64,000 bases of DNA from Sva-07 sp963793335. GTDB lineage: Bacteria; Actinomycetota; Acidimicrobiia; Acidimicrobiales; Ilumatobacteraceae. Made by a program: the position numbers and the translations under genes. Positions 18,679 through 30,508 of the stretch are shown piece after piece. Below the pieces are notes generated by a model. The model searched no databases, was not told the DNA's origin, and saw only the letters and a list, made by a program, of their open reading frames with translations. Within the stretch, counting starts at the first letter, position 1. Every line of letters begins with the position of its first letter. The stretch lies in assembly GCA_963793335.1 (NCBI GenBank), contig CAWBZS010000027.1, forward strand, positions 1-64,000, read 5' to 3'.

Positions 18679-19860
18679 ATGACCAACCAGCGATCGCTGT
18701 TCATGCTGATCCTGGCGATCACAGGCACGAGCATCATGGGCAACACGCTGCTCGCGCCAGTGATCCCGGACATCCTCGACGACTTCGGCGTCGCCGACTC
18801 GGGCGCCGGGCTCCTGATCGCGGCGACCTCGTTTCCCGGCATCTTCATGGCACCGGTCATCGGCGTGCTCGCGGATCGCCTCGGGCGCCGGCGGGTGCTC
18901 GTGCCATGCCTCGCGACGTTCGGCCTGTTCGGCACCGCAGCGGCGCTCGCCCCGTCGTTCGAGTTCCTGATTGCGGCACGCCTCGGCATGGGCGTCGGCG
19001 CGGCCGGATTGATCAACCTCGCCGTGGTGCTGATCGGCGATCACTGGGGACCCGTGGACCGCACGCGCCTGATCGGCCGGAACGCGGCCTTTCTCACCGT
19101 GTGCCTCGCGATCATGCCACCGGTGGGCGGTCTGCTCGCCGAGGTCGGCAGCTGGCGATTGGCGCTCGCCCCGTACAGCCTCGCGGCGATCACGGCCGTG
19201 GTCGCGTGGCGGATGCTGCCGCCCGATCGGCCCGACTCCACGGTGTCGCTGCGCGACCAGCTCGGCGGCATCGGCGAGGTCGTGCGCCGCCCGGCCGTGA
19301 TCGTGATCCTGGTCGGCGGCACCGTGTCATTCGTGATGATCTTCGGTGTGTTCCTGGCGACGCTGCCGATCCACCTCGAGAACGAGTTCGGATACGGTTC
19401 CGCGGTGCGGGGGCTGTTCCTCGCGATTCCTGCCCTGCCGTCCACGCTGGTGGCGTTCAACCTCCAGCGGGTGCGTTCGTGGATGTCGGCTCGGACGCTG
19501 CTGATCGTGTGTTCACTCGCATTCGCTGCCGGGTTCGCGCTGATCGGGGCGACCGAGGCGGTGGCGTTGGTCGTGATCGGCTGCGTGATCTACGGCCTGG
19601 GCGAAGGCGCGATGCTTCCACTGCTGCAGGATCAGGCCGTGGAGGTGTCGCCGCCGGAGCATCGCGGTGCGATCGTGGCGGTCTACGTCGGCGCCGCGAG
19701 GCTCGGCCAAACGGTGGGTCCGCTCGGGGCTGCAGCACTCTTCGGGGCGACCTCGACGTTCGTGACGCTCGAGGTCGGTGCTGCGTTGGCGGTCGCCCTC
19801 GCCGCCCTCTTCGCGTTCGGCCCAGGCAGGCCGCAACGCCACACCGCACCGCACCGGTGA
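18679..19860 (+). CDS. MFS transporter
   Basis: A 393-residue, 12-helix major facilitator. GVLADRLGRRRVLV between helices 2 and 3 is the MFS motif A, and RLGMGVGAAGLINLAVVLIG matches helix 4. DHA1-like length and layout suggest a small-molecule exporter; the substrate is unknown. Its last 9 bases are also the first bases of the 52 bp tandem repeat that follows. Confidence 0.88.
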   Translation: MTNQRSLFMLILAITGTSIMGNTLLAPVIPDILDDFGVADSGAGLLIAATSFPGIFMAPVIGVLADRLGRRRVLVPCLATFGLFGTAAALAPSFEFLIAARLGMGVGAAGLINLAVVLIGDHWGPVDRTRLIGRNAAFLTVCLAIMPPVGGLLAEVGSWRLALAPYSLAAITAVVAWRMLPPDRPDSTVSLRDQLGGIGEVVRRPAVIVILVGGTVSFVMIFGVFLATLPIHLENEFGYGSAVRGLFLAIPALPSTLVAFNLQRVRSWMSARTLLIVCSLAFAAGFALIGATEAVALVVIGCVIYGLGEGAMLPLLQDQAVEVSPPEHRGAIVAVYVGAARLGQTVGPLGAAALFGATSTFVTLEVGAALAVALAALFAFGPGRPQRHTAPHR

Positions 19861-20007
19861 GACCTACGTGCAACGCCGCCGCTCACCTCTCACCGCAACA
19901 CCACACCGGTGAGACCTACGTGCAGCGCCGGCACTCACCTCTCACCGCAACACCACACCGGTGAGACCCACGTGCAGCGCCGGCACTCACCTCTCACCGC
20001 AACACCA
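19852..20007. repeat. Three tandem copies of a 52 bp repeat
   Basis: Copies start at 19852, 19904 and 19956, each 52 bp. The first differs from the others at a few bases, while copies 2 and 3 are almost identical. Each contains GGTGAGA and TCTCACC as an inverted pair about 30 bases apart. The array lies between convergent MFS and metH genes, and its first copy covers the MFS stop codon. Tandem hairpins here could end both transcripts. Confidence 0.9.
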
Positions 20008-20036
20008 CACCGCACCACACCCTGATCGGGGACGCG

Positions 20037-23732
<3,696 letters not shown>

Positions 23733-23742
23733 GGGGTGTCTC

Positions 23743-24747
23743 TCAGGCGATCTTCTGGGTGAGGTGCGAGCTGGGGGCGGTGACAGCAGTGCGACGGTCG
23801 ACCGCGAGCCAGATGGTGACGGTGAGTCCGTCGTCGCCTGCCGGCGGGTCGACGTCGGTGATCTCAGGACAATCGAAGCCGACCTGGTCGAACCAGTCGG
23901 CGAGCTGGTCGTGGCCGAAACCGAGTCGACGATGTGCGGCGGCACGGAGGAAGTCGTGGCTGTGCGGAGCAAAGTCGACCACCACGAGCCGGCCTCCAGG
24001 GGCGACGAGTTTGGCCGCTTCGGACAGCGCTCTGGCAGGGTCGTCCAGGTAGTGGAGCACCTGGTGGATCATCACCAGGTCGAAGCTCGCTGCGTCGAGC
24101 GGCGGGCTGTGGACGTCGCCCTGGCGGAGCTCCCAGTTGGTCGCGTCGGAACGCTCGAGGTTGGCGCGCGCGACCGACAGCATCGAGTGGCTGCTGTCGA
24201 GCCCGATCGACCGGCCAGCTCGGGTGGCGAACAGCTGCAGCATCCGCCCGGTGCCCGTGCCGACGTCGAGCATGCGGTCGATCGGTTCGTCACCGAGCAC
24301 CCGGAGAATGGCAGCCTCGACCGTGTCGGCGGCAGCATGCAGCGAACGCTCCTCGTCCCAGATCGATGCGATCTGCTCGAAGTAGTCGCTCGCCGCGGCG
24401 GCCCGCCGAGTTCGCACGACATCGAGACGCTCCCGATCGGCCGCAAGCATCGAGTCGACCGGGTCGATCGAGGACAACGCAGCGACGATGAGCGAACGGT
24501 GCGCTGGCGACTCGCTGAGGCGGAAGAACGCCCATGTGCCCTCACGGTGCTTCACCACGAGCCCCGCATCGACGAGCAACTTGAGGTGTCGTGAGACGCG
24601 GGGCTGTGATTGGCCGAGGATCTCCGTGAGGTCGGTGACGGTCAGCTCGCCGCGGCACAGCACGGCGACGATACGGAGCCGGGTCTCCTCACCGACGGCG
24701 CGGAGCGCGTCGAGTGTCTGCTCGGACGTGAGGTACTCGGAGAACAC
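23743..24747 (-). CDS. ArsR-type regulator fused to SAM methyltransferase domain (SahR-like)
   Basis: About 334 residues. Residues 1-90 are an ArsR winged helix (ETRLRIVAVLCRGELTVTDL, then QPRVSRHLKLLVDAGLV). From about residue 135 there is a class I methyltransferase fold with the SAM loop LDVGTGTGRML and the motif LVAPGGRLVVVDFAPH. In Proteobacteria such fusions (SahR) sense S-adenosylhomocysteine and control methionine-cycle genes. Its position 10 bases before metH supports the same role. The GTG at 24747 is chosen; a TTG at 24783 would add 12 residues with three cysteines. Confidence 0.88.
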   Translation of the reverse strand: MFSEYLTSEQTLDALRAVGEETRLRIVAVLCRGELTVTDLTEILGQSQPRVSRHLKLLVDAGLVVKHREGTWAFFRLSESPAHRSLIVAALSSIDPVDSMLAADRERLDVVRTRRAAAASDYFEQIASIWDEERSLHAAADTVEAAILRVLGDEPIDRMLDVGTGTGRMLQLFATRAGRSIGLDSSHSMLSVARANLERSDATNWELRQGDVHSPPLDAASFDLVMIHQVLHYLDDPARALSEAAKLVAPGGRLVVVDFAPHSHDFLRAAAHRRLGFGHDQLADWFDQVGFDCPEITDVDPPAGDDGLTVTIWLAVDRRTAVTAPSSHLTQKIA

Positions 24748-24786
24748 CGAGCAAACTGTATAAGGACATCTGCATGTTGGCAAGCG

Positions 24787-26019
24787 TCAGGGGGCGGGCT
24801 TGGGCGAGCCTGCCACGAGCAGGCACATCAGGCTGAGCGTGCCGAACACCAGCGAGCCGACCACCATCGGTGTCACCGTGGCGTCGATGCGGGCATCGAT
24901 CACTGCGGCCAAGAGCGCTCCCCCACCGAGCGACACCAGCCCGAGGACCGCCGATGCCGTTCCCGCCAGCGCACCCATCGGCTGCAGCGCAAGCGCCGAA
25001 CACAGCGGGGTCAGCAAGGTTCCGAGGGCATTGGCGGTCGCGGCCCACGCGAAGAAGATCCAGATCGATGGCACCCCACCGGCACCGAGTGTGAGCACCA
25101 CGCCCACGATGCCGACGACCACGAACGCAACCGCCACGACCAGTGCAACCTGCCGCGACCCGAATCGGTCGATCATCCGACCGTTGGCGAGCAACGACAT
25201 GGCCATCACAATTCCCGAGGCCGCGAACCAGAGCGAGAACTGCGATCCACGGTCGTAGATGTCGTCGATGATCGGCTGTGCGCTCCCGAGCCACACGAAG
25301 AACGCCGCGCTCACGAACATCTGCGCACCGATGTGGCCCGCGGTGACGCGCGTACTGACCACCAGACGCAACGCCACCGCCAGCGGGCGGAACTGCAGCG
25401 TGCGCCGCCTGGTCGGCTCGAGGGTCTCGCCGAACCGCAGGGCCCACACGAACGCTGCTGCGGACGCAACGAGCGATGCGGCGAACACCCCCTGCCACGG
25501 AGCCACGAGCAGGATCGCCGCACCGACGATCGGCATGAAGATCGGGCCGAGCAGGAACACCGCGGTCACGACCGTGATGATCCGCGCCATCCGGTCGCCG
25601 TCGTAGAGGTCTCGGGCGATCGCCTGGCGGAGCACGAACGGCGCCGCGGCGCCGAGACCCCAGAGCAGCCTGCCGGCGAGCAGCACCTCGAGATTCGGGG
25701 CGAACAGGGCGGTGAACACGCCGAGCGTGTACAGCCCGATGCCGAACAGCATCGTCGGCCGGCGGCCGAATCGATCGGACGCGATGCCGTACACCAGTTG
25801 ACCGAGCGCCATCCCGAGCAGATAGACGGTGCCGATCACACCGACGCTGATGTTGCGATCGGAGAGTCCGAAGGCGACGTCGATGTCGTCGAAGGCCGGC
25901 AACGAGATGTCGACGCCGATCGCCAGCAGGATGCCGAGGTACGCGAGGTAGGAGACGACCGCAGCGTCGGAGCGCCCCAGCGCTGCATTCGCATTCGTGG
26001 CGGTCACGGCTGTCGACAT
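24787..26019 (-). CDS. Bcr/CflA-type MFS drug exporter
   Basis: A 410-residue, 12-helix transporter. ASDRFGRRPTMLFGIGLYT is MFS motif A in Bcr/CflA form, and LLWGLGAAAPFVLRQAIARD matches the helix 4 region of drug exporters. The substrate is unknown. It ends about 40 bases before the SahR-like gene on the same strand and may share its transcript. It is divergent from the nucleoside phosphorylase gene. Confidence 0.87.
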   Translation of the reverse strand: MSTAVTATNANAALGRSDAAVVSYLAYLGILLAIGVDISLPAFDDIDVAFGLSDRNISVGVIGTVYLLGMALGQLVYGIASDRFGRRPTMLFGIGLYTLGVFTALFAPNLEVLLAGRLLWGLGAAAPFVLRQAIARDLYDGDRMARIITVVTAVFLLGPIFMPIVGAAILLVAPWQGVFAASLVASAAAFVWALRFGETLEPTRRRTLQFRPLAVALRLVVSTRVTAGHIGAQMFVSAAFFVWLGSAQPIIDDIYDRGSQFSLWFAASGIVMAMSLLANGRMIDRFGSRQVALVVAVAFVVVGIVGVVLTLGAGGVPSIWIFFAWAATANALGTLLTPLCSALALQPMGALAGTASAVLGLVSLGGGALLAAVIDARIDATVTPMVVGSLVFGTLSLMCLLVAGSPKPAP

Positions 26020-26086
26020 CGCCGGATGAGGCTACGGGGACCAACGGCTCTGAAGCCTGTGCTTCGTGGCCAGTACGGTCGGATCC

Positions 26087-26845
26087 ATGAGCGCTGTGTT
26101 CCACCTGGGTCTGACCGCCGACATGCTGCAAGGCGCCACCGTTGCGATCGTGCCGGGCGACCCAGCTCGCGTCGAGCGCATCGCTGCAACGATGGATCGC
26201 CACGAGTTCCTCGCAGCGCACCGCGAGTTCACGTCGTACCTCGGCTGGCTCGGCGAGACGCCGGTCGTCGTGTGCTCGACCGGCATCGGCGGACCCTCGG
26301 TGTCCATTGCGGTCGAGGAGATGGCGCAACTCGGTGTTCGCACATTCCTCCGCGTCGGCACCACCGGCGGAATCCAACCGCAGTTGCAGCAGGGCGACGT
26401 GATCGTGACCACCGGGGCCGTCCGCCTCGATGGGGCAAGCTTGCACTTCGCACCAATGGAGTTCCCGGCGGTCGCCGACTTCGGTGTGACGACAGCGCTG
26501 GTCGAGGCGGCGCGGGCGGTCGGGGTCGAACCGCACGTCGGCGTCACGGCGTCGAGCGACACCTTCTATCCGGGCCAGGAGCGCTACGACACGTTCTCCG
26601 GACGGGTGACCCGACGCTTCAGGGGAAGCCTCGAGGACTGGCAGTCGATGGGCGTGCTCAACTACGAGATGGAAGCCGCAACCCTGTTCACGATGTGCGC
26701 GTCGTCGGGGCTCCACGCCGGGTGCGTGGCGGGGGTGCTGGTCAACCGCACACAGACCGAGACGCCGAGCGAGGAAACCGCGGCCCGGATCGAGTCGACC
26801 ACGGTGGCGGTGGCCGTCGAAGCCGTTCGGCGACTCGTCGACTGA
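26087..26845 (+). CDS. Uridine phosphorylase-like nucleoside phosphorylase
   Basis: A 252-residue member of the PNP/UDP family that cleaves nucleosides with phosphate. VAIVPGDPARVERIA is the phosphate-binding start, FLRVGTTGGIQ the central motif, and NYEMEAATLFTM carries the ribose-binding MEXE-like segment. Length and sequence fit uridine phosphorylase best. The ATG at 26087 (MSAVFHLG) is preferred over a GTG seven codons upstream. It is convergent with the XRE gene, with a 52 bp palindrome between them. Confidence 0.9.
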   Translation: MSAVFHLGLTADMLQGATVAIVPGDPARVERIAATMDRHEFLAAHREFTSYLGWLGETPVVVCSTGIGGPSVSIAVEEMAQLGVRTFLRVGTTGGIQPQLQQGDVIVTTGAVRLDGASLHFAPMEFPAVADFGVTTALVEAARAVGVEPHVGVTASSDTFYPGQERYDTFSGRVTRRFRGSLEDWQSMGVLNYEMEAATLFTMCASSGLHAGCVAGVLVNRTQTETPSEETAARIESTTVAVAVEAVRRLVD

Positions 26846-26855
26846 GCACCAGTCC

Positions 26856-26907
26856 CGTTTGTGTGCGGATTCGGGTGGCCTGGGTCACCGAAAATGCAGC
26901 GCAAACG
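26856..26907. repeat. Palindromic repeat family P52, copy 1
   Basis: A 52 bp imperfect palindrome beginning CGTTTGTGTGCGG and ending GCAGCGCAAACG, between convergent genes. Two other copies of exactly the same length are at 55766 and 61754. Confidence 0.88.
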
Positions 26908-26912
26908 TCTGG

Positions 26913-27329
26913 TCACCGGCGCGGGGACGATGACACGGCGTCGTTGGCGGCGATGAAGGCTCGATAGAGGTCGAGGAGCGATTGCTTCTGAGTGTCGGAG
27001 AGCCGGTCATCGGTGGCGATCACCGATTCGGTGGCACGCTCGTCGACCGGGTCGTCGTGTCGACCGAGGTAGGCAAGGAGCTTGTCGGCCGGCACGTTCA
27101 GTGCCTGCGACAGTCCATTGAGCACCCGGACGGACGGCTCGTGGAGGCCACGCTCGAGTTGGCTCAGGTACGCGTCGGAGAGGTCCGCGAGCCTGGCGAG
27201 TTCGCGCTGCGACAGATCAGCAATGCGGCGTTGGCTCTTGATGAACTCGCCGAGGGCGGTGACGCCTCGCGAGGCCAGGTCGTCGCCCGCTGCATCGCTG
27301 CCCGACGTGTCCTTGGCCGATTTCGTCAT
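26913..27329 (-). CDS. XRE-type helix-turn-helix regulator
   Basis: A 138-residue protein with an N-terminal Cro/C1-type helix-turn-helix (residues 28-85): SQRELARLADLSDAYLSQLE is the recognition region and ALNVPADKLLAYLG closes the domain. The C-terminal half (RLSDTQKQSLLDLYRAFIAA) is helical and may dimerise. It lies directly downstream of the coiled, Lys-rich protein gene on the same strand, but a strong hairpin separates them. Its target is unknown; the neighbour is the obvious candidate. Confidence 0.9.
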   Translation of the reverse strand: MTKSAKDTSGSDAAGDDLASRGVTALGEFIKSQRRIADLSQRELARLADLSDAYLSQLERGLHEPSVRVLNGLSQALNVPADKLLAYLGRHDDPVDERATESVIATDDRLSDTQKQSLLDLYRAFIAANDAVSSSPRR

Positions 27330-27349
27330 GGTTGGTCAGCCTACGACGA

Positions 27350-27388
27350 CGGCGCCGCCTGAACCCGGGGGGAGGTCAGGCGGCGCCG
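27350..27388 (-). terminator. GC-rich hairpin after the repeat/Lys-rich gene
   Basis: CGGCGCCGCCTGA (27350-27362) pairs perfectly with TCAGGCGGCGCCG (27376-27388), giving a 13 bp stem around a 13-base loop. It lies 12 bases past the stop at 27401 and before the XRE gene. No T-tract follows, as is common in high-GC actinobacteria. Confidence 0.65.
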
Positions 27389-27400
27389 CGGTCGACAGGG

Positions 27401-28099
27401 TCACGCCGAGGCGGTGGCCTTCTTGGCAACCGTCTTCTTGGCGGTGCGCTTGGCGGCCGGAGCCTTCCGCGCCGTGGTCTTCTTGGCCGTGGTCTTCGTG
27501 GCCTTCGCCTTCTTGGCGGTGGACTTCGTGGCCTTCTTGGCCGGAGCCTTCGTGGCCGTGGTCTTCTTGGCGTTGTCGGCGCTGATCATCTCGGCCACAC
27601 GCTGGTTCATGTCGCGGTTCAGCGACACGGCGCGCTCGACGAAGTCGAGGTAGCGCTCGCCGGCGACGGCCGGGGTCGGGACGCGATCGGCGAACGGCAG
27701 CTCGACGCTGACCTGGCCACGAATCTGCTCGCCGACTCGGTCGGCAGTGCTCACGGCCATGTCGACGATGCGACGGTTGGCGTCGAGCACCGCGTCGAGG
27801 ACCTGGTCGCTCACCGTGGTGAAGCGGTCCCGGTTGTCGTTGAGGACGTCGGTGACCGAATCGGTGACCGTGTCGGCGACCTTGTTGGCCTGCTTGGTCA
27901 CCTGATCGCTGACCTTGTTGGCCTGATCGGTGACTTTGTTGGCCTGGCTGGAGACCTGATCGGTGACCTTGTTGGCCTGCTTGGTCACCTGATCGGTGAC
28001 CTTGCTGGCCTGATCGGTGACCTTGTTGGCCTGGCTGGAGACCTGATCGGCGACCTTGTTGGTCTGATCGGTGATCTGGGTGGTGATGTCTTCGAACAT
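27401..28099 (-). CDS. Amphipathic 29-residue-repeat protein with histone-like Lys/Ala tail
   Basis: A 232-residue protein in three parts. Residues 14-71 are two near-identical 29-residue units built as 11+7+11 (NKVxDQVSSQA, NKVTDQA, xKVxDQVTKQA), which fits a long amphipathic helix. Residues 80-170 resemble phasin or heparin-binding-haemagglutinin-like helices. Residues 177-232 are a KTTAKKA-type tail like those of histone H1 or actinobacterial HupB and should bind DNA or other polyanions. There is no signal peptide. The family is not certain: a PHA-granule or lipid-droplet protein, or a nucleoid protein, are options. A good promoter lies upstream. Confidence 0.85.
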   Translation of the reverse strand: MFEDITTQITDQTNKVADQVSSQANKVTDQASKVTDQVTKQANKVTDQVSSQANKVTDQANKVSDQVTKQANKVADTVTDSVTDVLNDNRDRFTTVSDQVLDAVLDANRRIVDMAVSTADRVGEQIRGQVSVELPFADRVPTPAVAGERYLDFVERAVSLNRDMNQRVAEMISADNAKKTTATKAPAKKATKSTAKKAKATKTTAKKTTARKAPAAKRTAKKTVAKKATASA

Positions 28100-28194
28100 G
28101 TCGTGCTCCTCGGTGTCGGTGGTGCTTGTCGGTGGTGCTTGGCGGCCCGGATCGCTCTCCTTGCGGGAGCGCCTGGCCTGCCGTTGTGCTGCTA

Positions 28195-28222
28195 ACTATA
28201 CCACGCATTGCCTGACCCGCAA
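28195..28222 (-). promoter_or_regulatory. Promoter of the repeat/Lys-rich gene
   Basis: On the minus strand, TTGCGG (28222-28217) and TATAGT (28200-28195) are separated by 16 bases, a close match to a housekeeping promoter. It gives a leader of about 90 bases before the start at 28099. Confidence 0.6.
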
Positions 28223-28285
28223 CGTGCTTGCGTGATTTATCTTGCACCGGATCGGGATGGGCTCGCTGTGGCGTAACGTTGCGCT

Positions 28286-28834
28286 GTGGGAGGCAATCGT
28301 GCGGGCCGGGTTGCAGGAGCCACCGCACGGTGTGCAGCGGCTGCACTGCTTGCGTTCGTCACGGTGTCCTGCGACAACGACAGCTCGGCCGACGACCCCA
28401 ACGTGAAGCCGGCCGATGCGTACACGGCGATCGTCGAATGGCAGGTGGGCGAACAGGAGCCGGTACTCGACGACGACGGCGAGACGGTGCTGCCGGTGGT
28501 GTTCATGGTGGCCGATGACGGTTCCACCATCGATGTCGGGGTGCAAGCCGATGTCGCCGCCGCCACCACCGACTGGGCCACGGTCCGATTCGCGGATGAT
28601 CCCGCCGACACGTTCGATCCCGACGTCGACGGCGAACCGGTTCGCGACGACGGTGTGATGTTGCTCGTCGGCCCGATGCCCGACGCCGCACCGTCGATCG
28701 ACATCGGCGTGATGCGCTACTTGTCGGTCGACGACGCCGAGTCGTTCGTCGTGGAGGTCACGGCGACGCCCGGCCCATCCGACACCAGTCCGGTCAGTCC
28801 GAGGGCATCGGTGACGTCGGTGACGCAGCCCTGA
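28286..28834 (+). CDS. Putative secreted lipoprotein, unknown function
   Basis: A 182-residue protein starting at GTG. The N-terminus has an Arg-containing head, a hydrophobic stretch (AAAALLAFVTV) and then SCDNDSS, which looks like a lipobox with an imperfect -3 position. The mature part is very acidic and beta-rich, with no recognised motif. Its last 41 bases overlap the end of the convergent MFS gene. Codon pattern and the acidic composition support a real gene. Confidence 0.65.
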   Translation: MGGNRAGRVAGATARCAAAALLAFVTVSCDNDSSADDPNVKPADAYTAIVEWQVGEQEPVLDDDGETVLPVVFMVADDGSTIDVGVQADVAAATTDWATVRFADDPADTFDPDVDGEPVRDDGVMLLVGPMPDAAPSIDIGVMRYLSVDDAESFVVEVTATPGPSDTSPVSPRASVTSVTQP

Positions 28835-30419
28835 GGTCCGTCCCATCGTCGATGGAATCGTCGTGGATGGGGTCGTCGTCGATCGAGAAGGCCCCGCGCC
28901 CCATCACCTCGATGATGGCGGTGGCGAGCTCGAGCGCCCGTTCGGCGTCGGCGTCGGTCACATCGTGACCCAGGTCGATCGCGGCCGTTCGGAGCAGGTC
29001 GAGGTGGCGTCGATCATCGACCACGCCCGCTGCCGGACCGGCGACGCTCTGCGCGAGATCCACCGCAGCGAACGCGTCGACGATGGCGACTCTGATCGAA
29101 CCCGCCTCCAACGCCTGGTGGGCCATGGCGAGTCGGGCGTGGGCGCCACCGAGATGATCCTCGGGTGGGCCCTCGAACCGATGAGCCTCGCGAACTCCTC
29201 GAACGAACACCACCAGCGCAGGCACGTAGATCGCGGTCAGCACGGTCATGCTCACTTCGGCCGGCAGCGAGATCGGCGTGGCAAGCACGCCGCCGAACAC
29301 CCAGGCGAGCTGGAATCTCGTTTCGTATCGCGCTCCGGCGCGCCCCAGGAGTGCCTCGGGAGCGCGCCGCTGCAGCAGCCCGTCGAAGGCGTTTCGCCCG
29401 AGGGTGGTCGACAGTCCGACGAGGCCCGAGATCACGATCAGCAGCGGCACCGATGCGCCGAGCATGCCGATGGCGCTGAACACTGCGGGCAATGCCAGCG
29501 ACAGCCCGATCAGCTGCTCTTCGCGGAACCAACGCCGCAGCACGGTCGCAGCGGTGTGTCCCAGGAACGCGCCGGCACCGTACGCAGCGGCGCCGAGGCC
29601 GTAGACGATCGCCGGTTCGCTCGACCGGCGCAACGTGAAGGCGAGGGTGAAGATGAAGAAGCCGACCGCCGCACGGATTGCGAGCATGCCGATCGACGAC
29701 ACCACCACCGTCGGGAGATGGGTTTCGGCGTACTCGACGTCGTCGGGCACCGACGCCGGTTTCGACCTGGGCCGAGCGCGGACCACGGCGACGCCGGCCA
29801 GTGCGAACATGACCGCCGCACCGCGCAGCGACCACTCCGGACCGAGCGCGGCGAAGACACCGGTGGCCGCCACGACGGCGATCGACGCGGTGACACTCGC
29901 AAACCGGGCGAGCCGCGCATTGGTGGCCACGAGCTCCTCAGGATCGTCGACGAGCGTCTGGACCAACGTCTGCTTCACCACGCCGGACGCTTTGCTGGTG
30001 ATCAGCAGCAGCAGCACCACCGGATAGAACGCGAGCTGCAACAGCGTGAGCGCGAGGACGAGACAGAACACCCCGCGAGCGACGAAGAAGCCCGAGGCGA
30101 CGAATCGCTGGGACCGTCGGAAGCGGTCGATGGCCGGGCCGACCAAGGGCGAGAGCACCGCGAGCGGCGCCATCGTGATCAGCAGGTACAGCAACACCTG
30201 CTGGCGCGAGGCGTTCGGGCTGACGTTGAAGAACAGCGAGCCCGCCAGGCTCACCGACACGAATGCATCGCCTGCGGCGGCGAGGCCGTGGGCGGTCGCC
30301 AGCGGCACCACCGCTCCCCTGCCGATCAACACCTGACGGAGCCGGACCGCCCTCGATGCGCGCTCCACCGGCGGATTGTCGGTCTCCTCGGGAGCACCGC
30401 CGTTGGTCATCGCTTCCAT
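28794..30419 (-). CDS. MFS transporter with C-terminal soluble extension
   Basis: About 541 residues: 12 predicted helices (residues 25-430), then about 110 soluble residues rich in Ala, Asp and Ile. GPAIDRFRRSQRFVASGFFV replaces the usual motif A between helices 2 and 3. The tail may be regulatory. The start is either the ATG at 30419 (MEAMTNGG) or that at 30410. The substrate is unknown. It is divergent from the formate-tetrahydrofolate ligase gene, only about 90 bases away. Confidence 0.82.
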   Translation of the reverse strand: MEAMTNGGAPEETDNPPVERASRAVRLRQVLIGRGAVVPLATAHGLAAAGDAFVSVSLAGSLFFNVSPNASRQQVLLYLLITMAPLAVLSPLVGPAIDRFRRSQRFVASGFFVARGVFCLVLALTLLQLAFYPVVLLLLITSKASGVVKQTLVQTLVDDPEELVATNARLARFASVTASIAVVAATGVFAALGPEWSLRGAAVMFALAGVAVVRARPRSKPASVPDDVEYAETHLPTVVVSSIGMLAIRAAVGFFIFTLAFTLRRSSEPAIVYGLGAAAYGAGAFLGHTAATVLRRWFREEQLIGLSLALPAVFSAIGMLGASVPLLIVISGLVGLSTTLGRNAFDGLLQRRAPEALLGRAGARYETRFQLAWVFGGVLATPISLPAEVSMTVLTAIYVPALVVFVRGVREAHRFEGPPEDHLGGAHARLAMAHQALEAGSIRVAIVDAFAAVDLAQSVAGPAAGVVDDRRHLDLLRTAAIDLGHDVTDADAERALELATAIIEVMGRGAFSIDDDPIHDDSIDDGTDLRAASPTSPMPSD

Positions 30420-30508
30420 CTTTGTACACACACCAGCGGGGCGGAGTGAGCAGCGTCGGTGTGCGACAGTTGTCCGATGGGCGCAACCGGGCAGGGCAGG
30501 GACACACG

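Noticed and set aside
19852..20007. CRISPR array at the three 52 bp repeats
   Set aside because: There are no variable spacers and no cas genes; repeats are contiguous.
24748..24783. TTG start for the SahR-like protein giving a Cys-rich N-terminus
   Set aside because: The added twelve residues overlap the likely promoter box TATACA, and ArsR-family proteins normally begin close to the GTG chosen.
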